34,647 bases of DNA from Syntrophomonas sp. UBA5432 (lineage in GTDB: Bacteria; Bacillota; Syntrophomonadia; Syntrophomonadales; Syntrophomonadaceae). The notes under the pieces were generated by a model. That model was not told where the DNA came from and searched no databases. It was given only the letters and a program-made list of their open reading frames with translations. The stretch spans positions 1 through 34,647 of the forward strand of contig DIRQ01000017.1 of the NCBI GenBank assembly GCA_002424365.1. The letters are read 5' to 3'. The position numbers were made by a program, and so were the translations under genes. Numbering within the stretch: the first letter of the stretch is position 1; the number at the start of each line of letters is the position of its first letter. Of this stretch, positions 7,992 to 16,703 are shown piece after piece.

Positions 7992-8951
7992 ATGCGGCAG
8001 AGGATATTAAAAGAGCTAATTGAAAACAGGGATGGTTTCATAAGCGGTAGTCAACTGGCCGAACGCCTAGGAATAAGTCGGGTTGCAATTTGGAAACATA
8101 TTGAAGCCCTGAAAGAAGAGGGCTATGATATTACTGGTATCAGTGGACGGGGTTACCAGCTTAAGGATAGCGGGATAATAATTCCGGATGAAATTATGGC
8201 CGGCTTACCGCAACAGTTAATCGGCAGCCAGATATACTATTATCCCCGCCTGGACTCTACCAACGAAGCCTTGAAACGCAGCATAAAAGATTATCCGCTG
8301 GAAGGTACGGTATATGTAGCAGGGAAACAAGAAGGGGGCAAGGGACGGCGGGGCAAAAAATGGGAATCCCCCCCCGGTGGACTATGGTTCTCCTTTTTAT
8401 TACGACCTACTTTACCTTTACCCCAGACAGCCTTATTATCACTGGTATTTGCCGTATCTCTGGCAAAAAGCCTGGATGTTTTTTTAGGACCGCTATGCCA
8501 AATTAAATGGCCCAATGATATTTACTGCCAGGGTAAAAAAATTGCCGGTATCCTGCTGGAAATGAGTGGTGAAATTGATAATGCCGACTATCTCATTGCA
8601 GGAATAGGTATTAATGTTAATGTGAGAACTAATGATTTACCGGCAGCTATAGATGCTAACTCCACTTCATTGCTGGAAGTGAGTGGCCGGGAGATAGATG
8701 CTAATGAAGTATTGTTAACAGTATTAAAGGACCTGGATAGTTATTACCGGGAGTTTCTGAATAATGGCTTTTCGGATATCCGATTAGAATTCAAATCCCG
8801 CTGCCTGCACCTGGGTAAAGTAATAGAAACAACCCGGCGGCAGCAAATAATCCGGGGTTTAAATACCGATATTGATGAGATGGGTAACCTGATGGTGCAA
8901 TGTAAGGATGACCTGGTACGTATAAGTACCGGGGACGTTAAGGTATTGTAG
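7992..8951 (+). CDS. birA: Bifunctional biotin-[acetyl-CoA carboxylase] ligase and biotin operon repressor BirA
   Basis: Attaches biotin to carboxylase carrier domains through biotinoyl-5'-AMP and, in members with an N-terminal helix-turn-helix, represses biotin genes. Residues 1-60 form the winged helix (SGSQLAERLGISRVAIWKHI, then the wing GRGYQL). The ligase domain follows with STNEA, the nucleotide/biotin loop GGKGRRGKKWESPPGG (GRGRxGR-type), and IKWPNDIYCQGKKIAGILLE. The C-terminal SH3-like domain ends the 319-residue protein. The ATG follows GAAAGGA. No biotin biosynthesis gene is in the window, so its operator targets lie elsewhere. Confidence 0.95.
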   Translation: MRQRILKELIENRDGFISGSQLAERLGISRVAIWKHIEALKEEGYDITGISGRGYQLKDSGIIIPDEIMAGLPQQLIGSQIYYYPRLDSTNEALKRSIKDYPLEGTVYVAGKQEGGKGRRGKKWESPPGGLWFSFLLRPTLPLPQTALLSLVFAVSLAKSLDVFLGPLCQIKWPNDIYCQGKKIAGILLEMSGEIDNADYLIAGIGINVNVRTNDLPAAIDANSTSLLEVSGREIDANEVLLTVLKDLDSYYREFLNNGFSDIRLEFKSRCLHLGKVIETTRRQQIIRGLNTDIDEMGNLMVQCKDDLVRISTGDVKVL

Positions 8952-8967
8952 CAGGGGAGGCGAATAA

Positions 8968-11900
8968 GTGTATCTCAAGCGGCTGGAGATAAAGGGTTTC
9001 AAATCTTTTGCTGATATTACCGAGATTAATTTTAAACCAGGTATAAATATAATAGTTGGCCCCAATGGTTGTGGAAAAAGCAATGTGGTTGATGCTATCC
9101 GCTGGGTTATAGGGGAAGGCAATATCCGTCATCTACGGGGACAGAAAAGCGAAGATGTCATTTTTAATGGCACTGATGACAAAAAAGCGCAGGGAATGGC
9201 CCATGTAGAGATGCTGCTGGATAATAGTGACCAGATTTTGCCTCTTGATTACAATGAAATAACATTAGCCCGCAAGGTTTTCCGCAGCGGGGAAAGTGAA
9301 TTCTATATTAACAAATCCCGGGTACGCATGAAGGATATTAGTGATTTGTTTACCGGTACCGGTTTGGGGAAGAAAGGTTATTCTATAATTGGTCAGGGGG
9401 AACTGGAACAGGTATTAAGCGGGCAAGCCCTGGACCGGCGGCTGATACTGGAGGAAGCTTCGGGTACCATAAAATACCGCCAGCAAAGAGATGAAGTCAA
9501 ACGTCGTCTAGAAAATACCGGTAACGATCTGTTGCGCTTGGGAGATATTATAAGTGAAGTCAGGGAGCGTAAGGAGGAACTGCAGTATAAAGCTGAACGA
9601 GCCCGGCTTTATTTACAGTTAAATCAGGAATGCCAGGAGTTGGAAAGCGAAGTCTTGTCATCCGAGCTTTCGCGGGGTCAGCAGGAGCTGAACCGCAAGA
9701 GGGAAGATTTCCTCCAGCGTGAGAGGGAAACTGATTTATTAAGTCAGGAACTGCTGGGTTTGGAACAGTGGTTAGTGGAGGAAGAGAACCGTTTAAAAGA
9801 GCAGCATCGGCAGCTCAATAACCTACAGGAGCAGGAATACCAGGTGCAGACTAATCTTAATTCCTTACAGGGGGAATTAAGGCTATCAGCCGAGAGGCTC
9901 AAAAATCGTCATGAGCGCATTAAGCAATGCCGGGCTGATGAGGAAAAATATAGCCGTATGCTGGACCGTTTAAATCAGGATTTAGATACAAATCGGCAGG
10001 ATTTTATGAGCCAGGAAGAAAACTACCGCCAGCGAAATGAAGAATGCCAACGCCTACAGAAAGAAATAGCCGGGCTGGAGCATGAGCTGGGAACTATGGG
10101 GGAAACATTTACACGGGATAAATCCCGGGTTTTCGATATAAGCAGGGAAGAAAGCCAGCTTAATAACCAGTTGGGGGAGAAGGAAGAGCACCTTAAAAAA
10201 CTGGTTGAACGTAAAGATAGACTTTTAATCAGGCATGATGAGTTGAAAATCTGGCTGGATAAGTACCATAGTGAACATGAAGCATTACAGGGACAAATAG
10301 AGCATTACCAGGCGGAATTGTCCGCTTATGATACCAGTTTACGGAAGATGAATGAGCAAAAGGGCGCTTTGCTGGAAAAAGTGCAGCACCTGGAGGAAGA
10401 ATATACCCACCTGAATCAAGAAGGAATAAAAATAAAAAACTCGCTCCTATCTTTGCAGGAAATGAATCAGAATTTAAGCGGCTATTCGGTAGCAGTTAAA
10501 TCACTAATGAAAGCGGCTGCATCAGGCAAACTAAAGGGGATAATGGGCATACCGGGGGAAATCATAGATGTTCCCCGGGGACTGGAACTGGCTATTGATA
10601 TTGCTGCGGGCAGGAGTCTGGAGAACATTGTTACTGATAGCGTGGAGCATGCCCATCAGGCAATTGATTACTTAAAAGCCCATAAACTGGGCCGGGTTAC
10701 CTTTTTACCCCTGAATATACTTAAAGTTCAGACTGTTCCCGGCGCTATCCTACAGCAGCTGGATAAACAAAGAGCGGTAATTGGACTGGCCTCGCGGGTA
10801 GTAAGTTATGATACCCGTTATACTAAAGCGGTGGAATACTTGCTTGGTAGGGTGCTCATAGTTGAAGATTTGGATACCGCCATACATATCTTCAAAGCTA
10901 TTAATTATCCCCTGCGAATTGTTAGCCTGGAGGGCGATTTGCTTAATGCCAGCGGGGCCGTAAGCGGTGGTACCAAGGTTTCATTATCTTATGGAAATAG
11001 CCCGCTGCTACGCCGGGGAGAAGAGAAACGACTGCTTAAAGAGCAAAAGGATAATGAGATACGCAGAACCTCCAAGCATAATGAACTTCTGGTCATCCGG
11101 GGAGAACTGGAGAGTTTGGAAGAGAAAATCAAGCAAATTAACCAGCTGCGCCTGGAGAGCCAAATGACCCTGGAAGTAAAAAACAAGCAGCTTAATGAGG
11201 TTGCAGCAGCGGTTGCTGCTGCCCGGGAAGAGATGGAATCGTTTAAAAATGAAGCCGGGGAGCAGGAACTGCAGATGGAGAAGCTGCAGGTGGAAACAAG
11301 TAATATGCAGGCTCAACTTAGTCAAATGAACCAGGAAAGCCAGAAGGCTTCATCCCAATTGGAGAATCTAAAGGATGAGATGGAGATGAAGCAAAGGGAT
11401 CTGGACATTCGTAAAGAACGATTTGCTTCGCAGCGGGAACAGTTGGAAATGAAAAGTCGTGAGTTGGATAATATAAGAAAAAGTGTCTTGCAGTTGGAGC
11501 AGGTACAGCTGTCCTATCAGCAGTCAGTTCAGGAAGCTCACCAGGTACAGGGCCGTATGGAGAGCGAGAACCAGCAGGAGAAAGAGCGCCAGCAGGAATT
11601 GGAGCAGAAGATAGCTGAAGAACAAATTAATCTGTCCCGTTGGGCTCAAGAAATAGCTGGGCTCAAAAAGGACTACCAGACCTGTAACCAGAATATCAAC
11701 GATTTACGCCAGAAACTGATACCAAAGAAGGAGCGCATGGAAGAACTGCAAAGGCAATCTCATAATTTGGAGCTCGCTATAGCCCGTTTGGAAACAGAAC
11801 AATCTTCCCTGGAAATGAAATGGAAAGAAAAATTTAGTGACTATATTGACGAGACCAGCGAGATGTTAAGCCCGGGGAAAATGAGAGAATATAGAATTAG

Positions 11901-12546
11901 AATAGAGCAATTACAGGCTCAACTGGAAGACCTGGGATTGGTGGACCCGGAATCTATTCGGGAATATGAGGAAGTGCAGGAAAGGTTTAGTTTTTTGAGC
12001 CAACAGTATGACGATATGTTGCAGGCACGAAATACTCTGAGCACCCTGTTGGGGGAAACCGAAAACCTGATGCTCAAACACTTTACCCATTTTTTGCAAC
12101 TGGCTAATGAGAGTTTCAATCAGACATTTAAGGAGATATTCGATGGCGGGGAAGCCTGTTTAAAGGTCGAAAGTGGCAAAGAACGCCTGGAAGCAGGGGT
12201 AGATATAGAAGTAAAGCTACCGGGTAAACGTACCCAACTACTTAATCTATTATCGGGAGGGGAGCGGGCACTTACCTGTATTGCATTTATTTTCTCCCTC
12301 CTGCGCCTGAAACCGGCTCCTTTTTGTTTGCTGGATGAGATTGATGCCTCCCTAGATGAGACTAATTTAACCAGGTTTGCCCGCTTTCTAAAAGCAATGT
12401 CCACCAGCATACAATTTATTATTATTACCCACCGGCAGGCCACCATTGAAATTGGGGAAAATATTTACGGTATAACCATGCCGGAGAAAGGTATTTCATC
12501 AGTATTGACGCTCAACCTGTTGGAAGCAGAAAGCCTGGCCGGCTAG
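8968..12546 (+). CDS. smc: Chromosome partition protein SMC
   Basis: Condensin-type ATPase that compacts and separates chromosomes, 1192 residues, normal for bacterial SMC. Domains in order: N-terminal ATP-binding head with Walker A GPNGCGKSN (31-39), a coiled coil to about 510, the hinge at about 515-670, the returning coiled coil rich in Q, E and K, and the C-terminal head with the signature LLSGGERAL near 1094 and Walker B FCLLDEIDASLDE near 1120. The start is GTG, 8 nt after GGGGAGG, and lies 16 nt after birA. scpA and scpB are not in the window. ftsY follows, as in many Firmicutes. Confidence 0.98.
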   Translation: MYLKRLEIKGFKSFADITEINFKPGINIIVGPNGCGKSNVVDAIRWVIGEGNIRHLRGQKSEDVIFNGTDDKKAQGMAHVEMLLDNSDQILPLDYNEITLARKVFRSGESEFYINKSRVRMKDISDLFTGTGLGKKGYSIIGQGELEQVLSGQALDRRLILEEASGTIKYRQQRDEVKRRLENTGNDLLRLGDIISEVRERKEELQYKAERARLYLQLNQECQELESEVLSSELSRGQQELNRKREDFLQRERETDLLSQELLGLEQWLVEEENRLKEQHRQLNNLQEQEYQVQTNLNSLQGELRLSAERLKNRHERIKQCRADEEKYSRMLDRLNQDLDTNRQDFMSQEENYRQRNEECQRLQKEIAGLEHELGTMGETFTRDKSRVFDISREESQLNNQLGEKEEHLKKLVERKDRLLIRHDELKIWLDKYHSEHEALQGQIEHYQAELSAYDTSLRKMNEQKGALLEKVQHLEEEYTHLNQEGIKIKNSLLSLQEMNQNLSGYSVAVKSLMKAAASGKLKGIMGIPGEIIDVPRGLELAIDIAAGRSLENIVTDSVEHAHQAIDYLKAHKLGRVTFLPLNILKVQTVPGAILQQLDKQRAVIGLASRVVSYDTRYTKAVEYLLGRVLIVEDLDTAIHIFKAINYPLRIVSLEGDLLNASGAVSGGTKVSLSYGNSPLLRRGEEKRLLKEQKDNEIRRTSKHNELLVIRGELESLEEKIKQINQLRLESQMTLEVKNKQLNEVAAAVAAAREEMESFKNEAGEQELQMEKLQVETSNMQAQLSQMNQESQKASSQLENLKDEMEMKQRDLDIRKERFASQREQLEMKSRELDNIRKSVLQLEQVQLSYQQSVQEAHQVQGRMESENQQEKERQQELEQKIAEEQINLSRWAQEIAGLKKDYQTCNQNINDLRQKLIPKKERMEELQRQSHNLELAIARLETEQSSLEMKWKEKFSDYIDETSEMLSPGKMREYRIRIEQLQAQLEDLGLVDPESIREYEEVQERFSFLSQQYDDMLQARNTLSTLLGETENLMLKHFTHFLQLANESFNQTFKEIFDGGEACLKVESGKERLEAGVDIEVKLPGKRTQLLNLLSGGERALTCIAFIFSLLRLKPAPFCLLDEIDASLDETNLTRFARFLKAMSTSIQFIIITHRQATIEIGENIYGITMPEKGISSVLTLNLLEAESLAG

Positions 12547-12617
12547 TAAGAAAAACAACGGTAATTGGACGTGGCAACATTAATTATGATACTAGGGCGA
12601 AACCGTAGAACAGTCAT

Positions 12618-12646
12618 GTGTAGGGAACGGCCCCTGTGCCGTTCCG
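12618..12646. repeat. Hairpin repeat, TGTAGGG family, copy 1
   Basis: TGTAGGG leads into GGAACGG (12624-12630) paired with CCGTTCC (12639-12645) around an 8-nt loop. It shares the leader TGTAGGG, the loop start CCC and the inner TGT with copy 2. Confidence 0.6.
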
Positions 12647-12803
12647 TCTTGGGTTAGTAACAAAGTAGGTTTTTAATTCACGTGTATCGCGCACCCATAG
12701 GGCACACTGATGTTCGCTATCGCTTACCGTTAAGGAAGCGGATATATTAGGATTTACACGTATTTTTTTAGATACTGATTACACTGAGTTTTTTCATAAT
12801 ATT

Positions 12804-12835
12804 TGTAGGGGCAGACCCATGTATCTGCCTGCCTA
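12804..12835. repeat. Hairpin repeat, TGTAGGG family, copy 2
   Basis: TGTAGGGGCAGACCCATGT is followed by TCTGCC, so GGCAGA (12810-12815) pairs with TCTGCC (12824-12829). From memory, the sequence resembles a short interspersed element seen between genes in many bacteria. Confidence 0.6.
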
Positions 12836-12871
12836 CCGCAACAACAATTTTTCGTGAAAGTAGGAAGGAAT

Positions 12872-13963
12872 ATGGCTTTATTTGATAGGTTTAGAAGCAA
12901 AAAGCAGGACCACGAAAACAATGAAGAGATTGAAGACATTGTAGAGGAAGAAACAGTTGTTGAAGCTGAGCCGGTAACCGGAGAAGATTTACCAACCCCG
13001 GTAATAGAGGAAGCTGAGATTCAGGAGGTAGAGAAAAAGAAAGACCGGCCCAAATTATTCGCCAAGTTCAAGCAGAGTTTAACTAAAACTCGGAGTAATA
13101 TTAACGATAAGATAACCGCCCTGGTAAAGAGCAATAAGAAGCTGGACGATGATTTCTGGGAAGAACTGGAAGAAATACTTATCGAGGCCGATGTGGGTGT
13201 AAATACCTCGGTGGAACTGGTGTCTCGGGTAAGAGAGAATGCGCGCAAAAAGAAGATTGACGATAGCTCCGAGGTGATGGCCTTGATTAAAGAGGAAGTC
13301 AAATATCTGCTGGAATCGCATGATACCGCTCTTTTTATTAATAGTAAAGGGTTAACCGTGATTTTGGTAGTGGGGGTTAATGGTGCGGGTAAGACCACGT
13401 CCATTGCAAAAATGGCTTACCGTTTCAAGGATGATAATAAAAAGGTAATCCTGGCTGCGGCTGATACCTTCAGAGCAGCAGCTATTGACCAGCTGCAAAT
13501 ATGGGCTGATCGGGTAGGGGTGGAGATTATAAAACACCAGGAAGGCTCCGACCCTGGTGCTGTAGTTTATGATGCCATGAATGCTGCCCGGGCGCGTAAA
13601 GCCGATGTCTTAATAATTGATACTGCCGGTCGCTTACAGAATAAGGCCAATCTGATGAAGGAAATAGGTAAAGTAAGAAAAATAATCGAGCGGGAAACAC
13701 CTGGTGCTCCCCATGAAGTCTTACTGGTACTGGATGCTACTACCGGCCAGAACGCTATCAGCCAGGCCCGTATTTTTGAAGAAGCTACCGGAGTCAGCGG
13801 CATTATATTGACTAAACTGGACGGGACGGCGAAAGGGGGTATAGTACTGGCTATTGCTCAGGAATTAAAACTGCCGGTTAAACTGGTGGGCCTGGGAGAA
13901 TCTCTTGAGGACCTGCGCGACTTCTCGACAGAAATTTTTGCTGCCGCTCTGTTCGAAGAATAA
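12872..13963 (+). CDS. ftsY: Signal recognition particle receptor FtsY
   Basis: GTPase that receives ribosome-SRP complexes at the membrane. The 363-residue protein has an acidic N-terminal A region (residues about 14-54, rich in E and D), then the N domain and the G domain. G-box motifs seen: GVNGAGKTT (168-176), the DTFRAAA insertion-box segment, DTAGR (about 250-254) and [10 protein letters not shown] near 315. I chose ATG 12872, preceded by AGGAAGGA; a GTG at 12854 in frame would add six residues without a good ribosome site. Its partner ffh and the SRP RNA are not in the window. Confidence 0.96.
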   Translation: MALFDRFRSKKQDHENNEEIEDIVEEETVVEAEPVTGEDLPTPVIEEAEIQEVEKKKDRPKLFAKFKQSLTKTRSNINDKITALVKSNKKLDDDFWEELEEILIEADVGVNTSVELVSRVRENARKKKIDDSSEVMALIKEEVKYLLESHDTALFINSKGLTVILVVGVNGAGKTTSIAKMAYRFKDDNKKVILAAADTFRAAAIDQLQIWADRVGVEIIKHQEGSDPGAVVYDAMNAARARKADVLIIDTAGRLQNKANLMKEIGKVRKIIERETPGAPHEVLLVLDATTGQNAISQARIFEEATGVSGIILTKLDGTAKGGIVLAIAQELKLPVKLVGLGESLEDLRDFSTEIFAAALFEE

Positions 13964-14026
13964 AAAATAGACGGGGAATGGATATAGATAATACAGATTG
14001 TTTTTTAAAATAGACACTGAAGAGGA

Positions 14027-14152
14027 GACATGGGACGGTCCGAGCGTCTCCGTAGCACAGCGAAGGACCGAAGGGTCATTCCTTGTCATCCGTGGCATTA
14101 CGACACTAGTCCATCCGTGGACGTCGGAAGACGATGGAACCGTCCTCGTGCC
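14027..14152. repeat. Imperfect inverted repeat in the ftsY-mtnP gap
   Basis: GACATGGGACGGT (14027-14039) is an imperfect complement of ACCGTCCTCGTGCC (14139-14152). Between them a smaller hairpin can form: AAGGA with TCCTT around GGACC-GAAG-GGTC (14062-14083). The block is GC-rich compared with the AT-rich gap around it. I cannot match it to a SAM or SAH riboswitch. Confidence 0.45.
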
Positions 14153-14184
14153 GATTCTTAATTCTAAGAGATGGAGGTTAATTT

Positions 14185-14985
14185 ATGGTATCAATGGCTA
14201 TAATCGGGGGGACCGGGGTTTATGACCCGGATTTGCTAGAGGATGTAAAAGAAATAGTACAGGAAACCCCCTATGGTAAAGTGGCAATATTAGTGGGAAA
14301 ACATGAAGGCCTGGATATCGCCTTTATCCCTCGACATGGAGGTGGCCACAGCATTCCTCCCCATCTAATCAACTATCAGGCCAATATCATGGCTTTGCAT
14401 ATGATTGGGGTTAAAAACATACTGGCTACTGCTGCGGTAGGCTCGCTCCATTTTGAATTTAAACCGGGTAGCTATGTTCTGGCGGACCAGTTTTTAGACT
14501 TTACCCGTACCCGTAAGAGCACTTTTTATGAAGGCGGGGAAATGGGGGTAGTCCATTGCGACATGACGGTACCTTATTGCCCCCGCTTACGTGAAGCCAT
14601 GGTAAAAGGAGGCCATGACCGGGGGATTACGGTTATAAATGGCGGAACTTATGTTTGTACTGACGGACCGCGATTTGAAACAGCGGCGGAAATATCTATG
14701 TTCAGGCAATTGGGAGGGCAGCTTGCTGGAATGACCAGTGTACCCGAAGTTTGCCTGGCCCGAGAACTGGGTATGTGCTACGCCAATATCTCGATTGTAA
14801 CTAATTTTGCGGCTGGAATTTCACCCGGAATACTGACCCACAGCGAAGTGGTAGAAATGATGAAGGGCAGTATCCAGGGGGTAAAGGATGTATTAACCGC
14901 AAGCCTGGGGTATATTGCCAATAGTGAAAGTGAAGGTACCTGTGATTGCCGGAAAATCTTAAACGAGCCTGGAGTAAGTAAATGA
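14185..14985 (+). CDS. mtnP: 5'-methylthioadenosine/methylthioinosine phosphorylase (MTAP/PNP family)
   Basis: Cleaves 5'-methylthio- or 5'-deoxy-nucleosides with phosphate to free purine and the 5-substituted ribose 1-phosphate. The 266-residue trimeric-type phosphorylase has the phosphate loop GGTGVY (8-13), PRHGGGHSIPPHLINYQAN (49-67), GGTYVCTDGPRFET (153-166) and GMTSVPE (182-188). Where adenine-specific human MTAP has an Asp-x-x-Asp segment this protein has T206-N207-F208, which may favour 6-oxopurines; that is inference. A C-terminal C253-x-C255 is present. ATG follows GGAGG. It overlaps mtnA by 4 nt (ATGA), the start of a four-gene operon. Confidence 0.9.
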   Translation: MVSMAIIGGTGVYDPDLLEDVKEIVQETPYGKVAILVGKHEGLDIAFIPRHGGGHSIPPHLINYQANIMALHMIGVKNILATAAVGSLHFEFKPGSYVLADQFLDFTRTRKSTFYEGGEMGVVHCDMTVPYCPRLREAMVKGGHDRGITVINGGTYVCTDGPRFETAAEISMFRQLGGQLAGMTSVPEVCLARELGMCYANISIVTNFAAGISPGILTHSEVVEMMKGSIQGVKDVLTASLGYIANSESEGTCDCRKILNEPGVSK

Positions 14986-16046
14986 TAAAGACACTCTTTT
15001 TTGATAATGAAGCCGTAATGATACTGGATCAAAGCCAGTTACCGGATAAGGTCGAATATGTCAGATGTAAGACCATAGAAGCTGTAGCCGATGCGATAAA
15101 AAAGCTTAAAGTTCGGGGAGCACCACTTATAGGTGTAACCGCGGCTTTTGGTCTGGCTATGGCTATGGCTAACTACCAGCGGGAAACGGCAGGAATGCAA
15201 GACTATTTCCAGCAGGCCCGGGCTACCTTGGCCTGCACCCGCCCTACCGCGGTAAATCTCTTCTGGGCTTTGGAAAGAATGGAAAAAGTTTTTTTGCAAG
15301 AGTTCGCGACCCAGGCTAACCGAGAACAAATAGGAAAAAGACTTAAGCAAGAAGCCATTAATATGTATGAGGAAGATATAACTATAAACCGGGCTATAGG
15401 TGAATACGGGCAAACCCTGTTGCCAGAAGGCTCCCAGGTAATGACTATATGCAATGCTGGAGCACTGGCTACTTGCGGCTACGGTACTGCTCTGGGGGTA
15501 ATCCGGGCCGCGGCTGACCAAGATAAAATCAAGAAAGTTTGGGCCTGTGAGACCAGACCAGTTTTACAGGGAGCTCGCCTTACGGTTTGGGAACTAATGC
15601 AGGATGACATTCCGGTCACGCTCATAAGTGACAATATGGCTGCCTATGTTATGCAATTGGGTCAGGTCAATACAATAATAGCAGGTGCCGACCGTATAGC
15701 CGCCAATGGTGATACCGCCAATAAGATAGGTACCTATGGTCTGGCGGTTCTGGCATCCTATCATCATATACCATTCTATATAGCTGCTCCCCTTTCCACT
15801 TTGGATTTGAAAAGCCTTTCCGGACGCGATATACCGGTAGAACAGCGTCCTCCCGAAGAAATACGCGAGTTTCGTGGTATGTACTTTACCGTGCCGGAAG
15901 TTGAAGTATTCAACCCGGCTTTTGATATAACTCCCCATCATTTAATTACCGGAGTAATCACGGAAAAAGGAGTCTTTAAACCTCCTTACGATATAGCCTT
16001 TAAAAAGATAAACCAGGGAAGTGAACAAGCAAATGCAGTATTTTGA
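14982..16046 (+). CDS. mtnA: S-methyl-5-thioribose-1-phosphate isomerase
   Basis: Isomerises 5-methylthioribose 1-phosphate (and, in some bacteria, 5-deoxyribose 1-phosphate) to the ribulose 1-phosphate form. The 354-residue protein belongs to the eIF2B-like family. Catalytic residues are visible: C165 in ALATCGYGTALG and D237 in GADRIAANGDTANKIG, with KVRGAPLIG near the N-terminus. The ATGA junction with mtnP and the overlap with the aldolase gene imply coupled translation. mtnB, mtnC and mtnD, the genes of the usual methionine salvage branch, are not here, so the ketose phosphate product is probably passed to the aldolase next door. Confidence 0.95.
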   Translation: MIKTLFFDNEAVMILDQSQLPDKVEYVRCKTIEAVADAIKKLKVRGAPLIGVTAAFGLAMAMANYQRETAGMQDYFQQARATLACTRPTAVNLFWALERMEKVFLQEFATQANREQIGKRLKQEAINMYEEDITINRAIGEYGQTLLPEGSQVMTICNAGALATCGYGTALGVIRAAADQDKIKKVWACETRPVLQGARLTVWELMQDDIPVTLISDNMAAYVMQLGQVNTIIAGADRIAANGDTANKIGTYGLAVLASYHHIPFYIAAPLSTLDLKSLSGRDIPVEQRPPEEIREFRGMYFTVPEVEVFNPAFDITPHHLITGVITEKGVFKPPYDIAFKKINQGSEQANAVF

Positions 16047-16683
16047 GGAAAGACAGGTGGTATTAAACTGTGCCCAGGAAATATATTCCTCCGGCATGGT
16101 TACCGGGACCTGGGGGAATGTCAGCGTAAGGGTGCCAGACAAAAAGCTTATGATAATAACCCCCAGCGGCATGGATTATGAAACCCTGGAACCGGAAGAT
16201 ATGGTACTATTGGACTTTAACGGCCAGGTGGTAGAAGGAAAATACCAGCCTTCCATAGAAACCTCATTACACCTGGGAATTTACCAGCAGCGTTCCGATA
16301 TAAATGCCGTGGTCCACGTTCACAGCCCTTATACAGTTGCCTTTGCAGTAGCCCGGAAAAATATTCCGGTTATACTGGAAGAAACCGCCCAGGTAGTAGG
16401 ACACGAGGTGGAGGTAGCTGCTTATGCCCATTGTGGTTCGCAACAACTGGCGGATATAGCTGTACAGGCTCTGGGTGATAATAAAAAAGCCCTGCTGCTG
16501 GCTAACCATGGGCTTATCGCCCTGGGTAAAGATATCGCGGAAGCCTTAAAGGTATCTTATATTGTTGAAAAAACGGCTATGATTAGCATATATGCCAGCG
16601 TACTGGGGACGTCACATTCATTGTCTCCAGAGGATATTTCCTCCCTTAATCAGAGCTTTAAGAGCTATGGACAAAAAAAATAA
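16033..16683 (+). CDS. Class II aldolase, probable 5-methylthioribulose/5-deoxyribulose 1-phosphate aldolase
   Basis: A 216-residue zinc aldolase of the fuculose-phosphate-aldolase/AraD family. Residues seen: GTWGNVSVR (25-33), ITPSG (42-46), the catalytic glutamate E76 in PSIETSLH, and zinc ligands H95, H97 (VVHVHSPY) and H159 (ANHG). The predicted reaction splits a 5-substituted ribulose 1-phosphate into DHAP and an aldehyde (acetaldehyde or methylthioacetaldehyde), as Ald2 does in the DHAP shunt; the assignment rests on the mtnP-mtnA context. I chose ATG 16033, 8 nt after GGGAAGTGA; GTG 16021 is in frame but too close to the ribosome site. The gene overlaps mtnA by 14 nt. Dehydratase MtnB is the alternative, as it shares the fold. 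Confidence 0.8.
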   Translation: MQYFEERQVVLNCAQEIYSSGMVTGTWGNVSVRVPDKKLMIITPSGMDYETLEPEDMVLLDFNGQVVEGKYQPSIETSLHLGIYQQRSDINAVVHVHSPYTVAFAVARKNIPVILEETAQVVGHEVEVAAYAHCGSQQLADIAVQALGDNKKALLLANHGLIALGKDIAEALKVSYIVEKTAMISIYASVLGTSHSLSPEDISSLNQSFKSYGQKK

Positions 16684-16703
16684 CTCAAGAGGGGGCTAAC
16701 TGG

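Larger units (their letters stand above)
12547..12871. other. 325-nt smc-ftsY intergenic stretch with two related hairpins
   Basis: I see no gene. It holds two short hairpin elements of one family (12618-12646 and 12804-12835) and an inverted pair, ACGTGTA near 12680 and TTACACGT near 12755. No intrinsic terminator for smc is evident. Confidence 0.6.

Noticed and set aside
12547..12871. SRP RNA gene beside ftsY
   Set aside because: The conserved SRP loop sequence (GGAA tetraloop with its asymmetric internal loop) was not found; the hairpins here are short repeats.
13964..14184. SAM or SAH riboswitch before the mtnP operon
   Set aside because: I searched by eye for the core S-box and SAH motifs and found none; only an unexplained repeat block is present.
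13998..14225. 75-codon open frame before and into mtnP
   Set aside because: It reads through the inverted repeat block, overlaps mtnP in another frame, has no ribosome site and no recognisable protein family.
15039..15521. 160-codon open frame antisense to mtnA
   Set aside because: It lies wholly inside a well-conserved gene; the composition looks like a mirror of that coding frame and no domain is recognisable.
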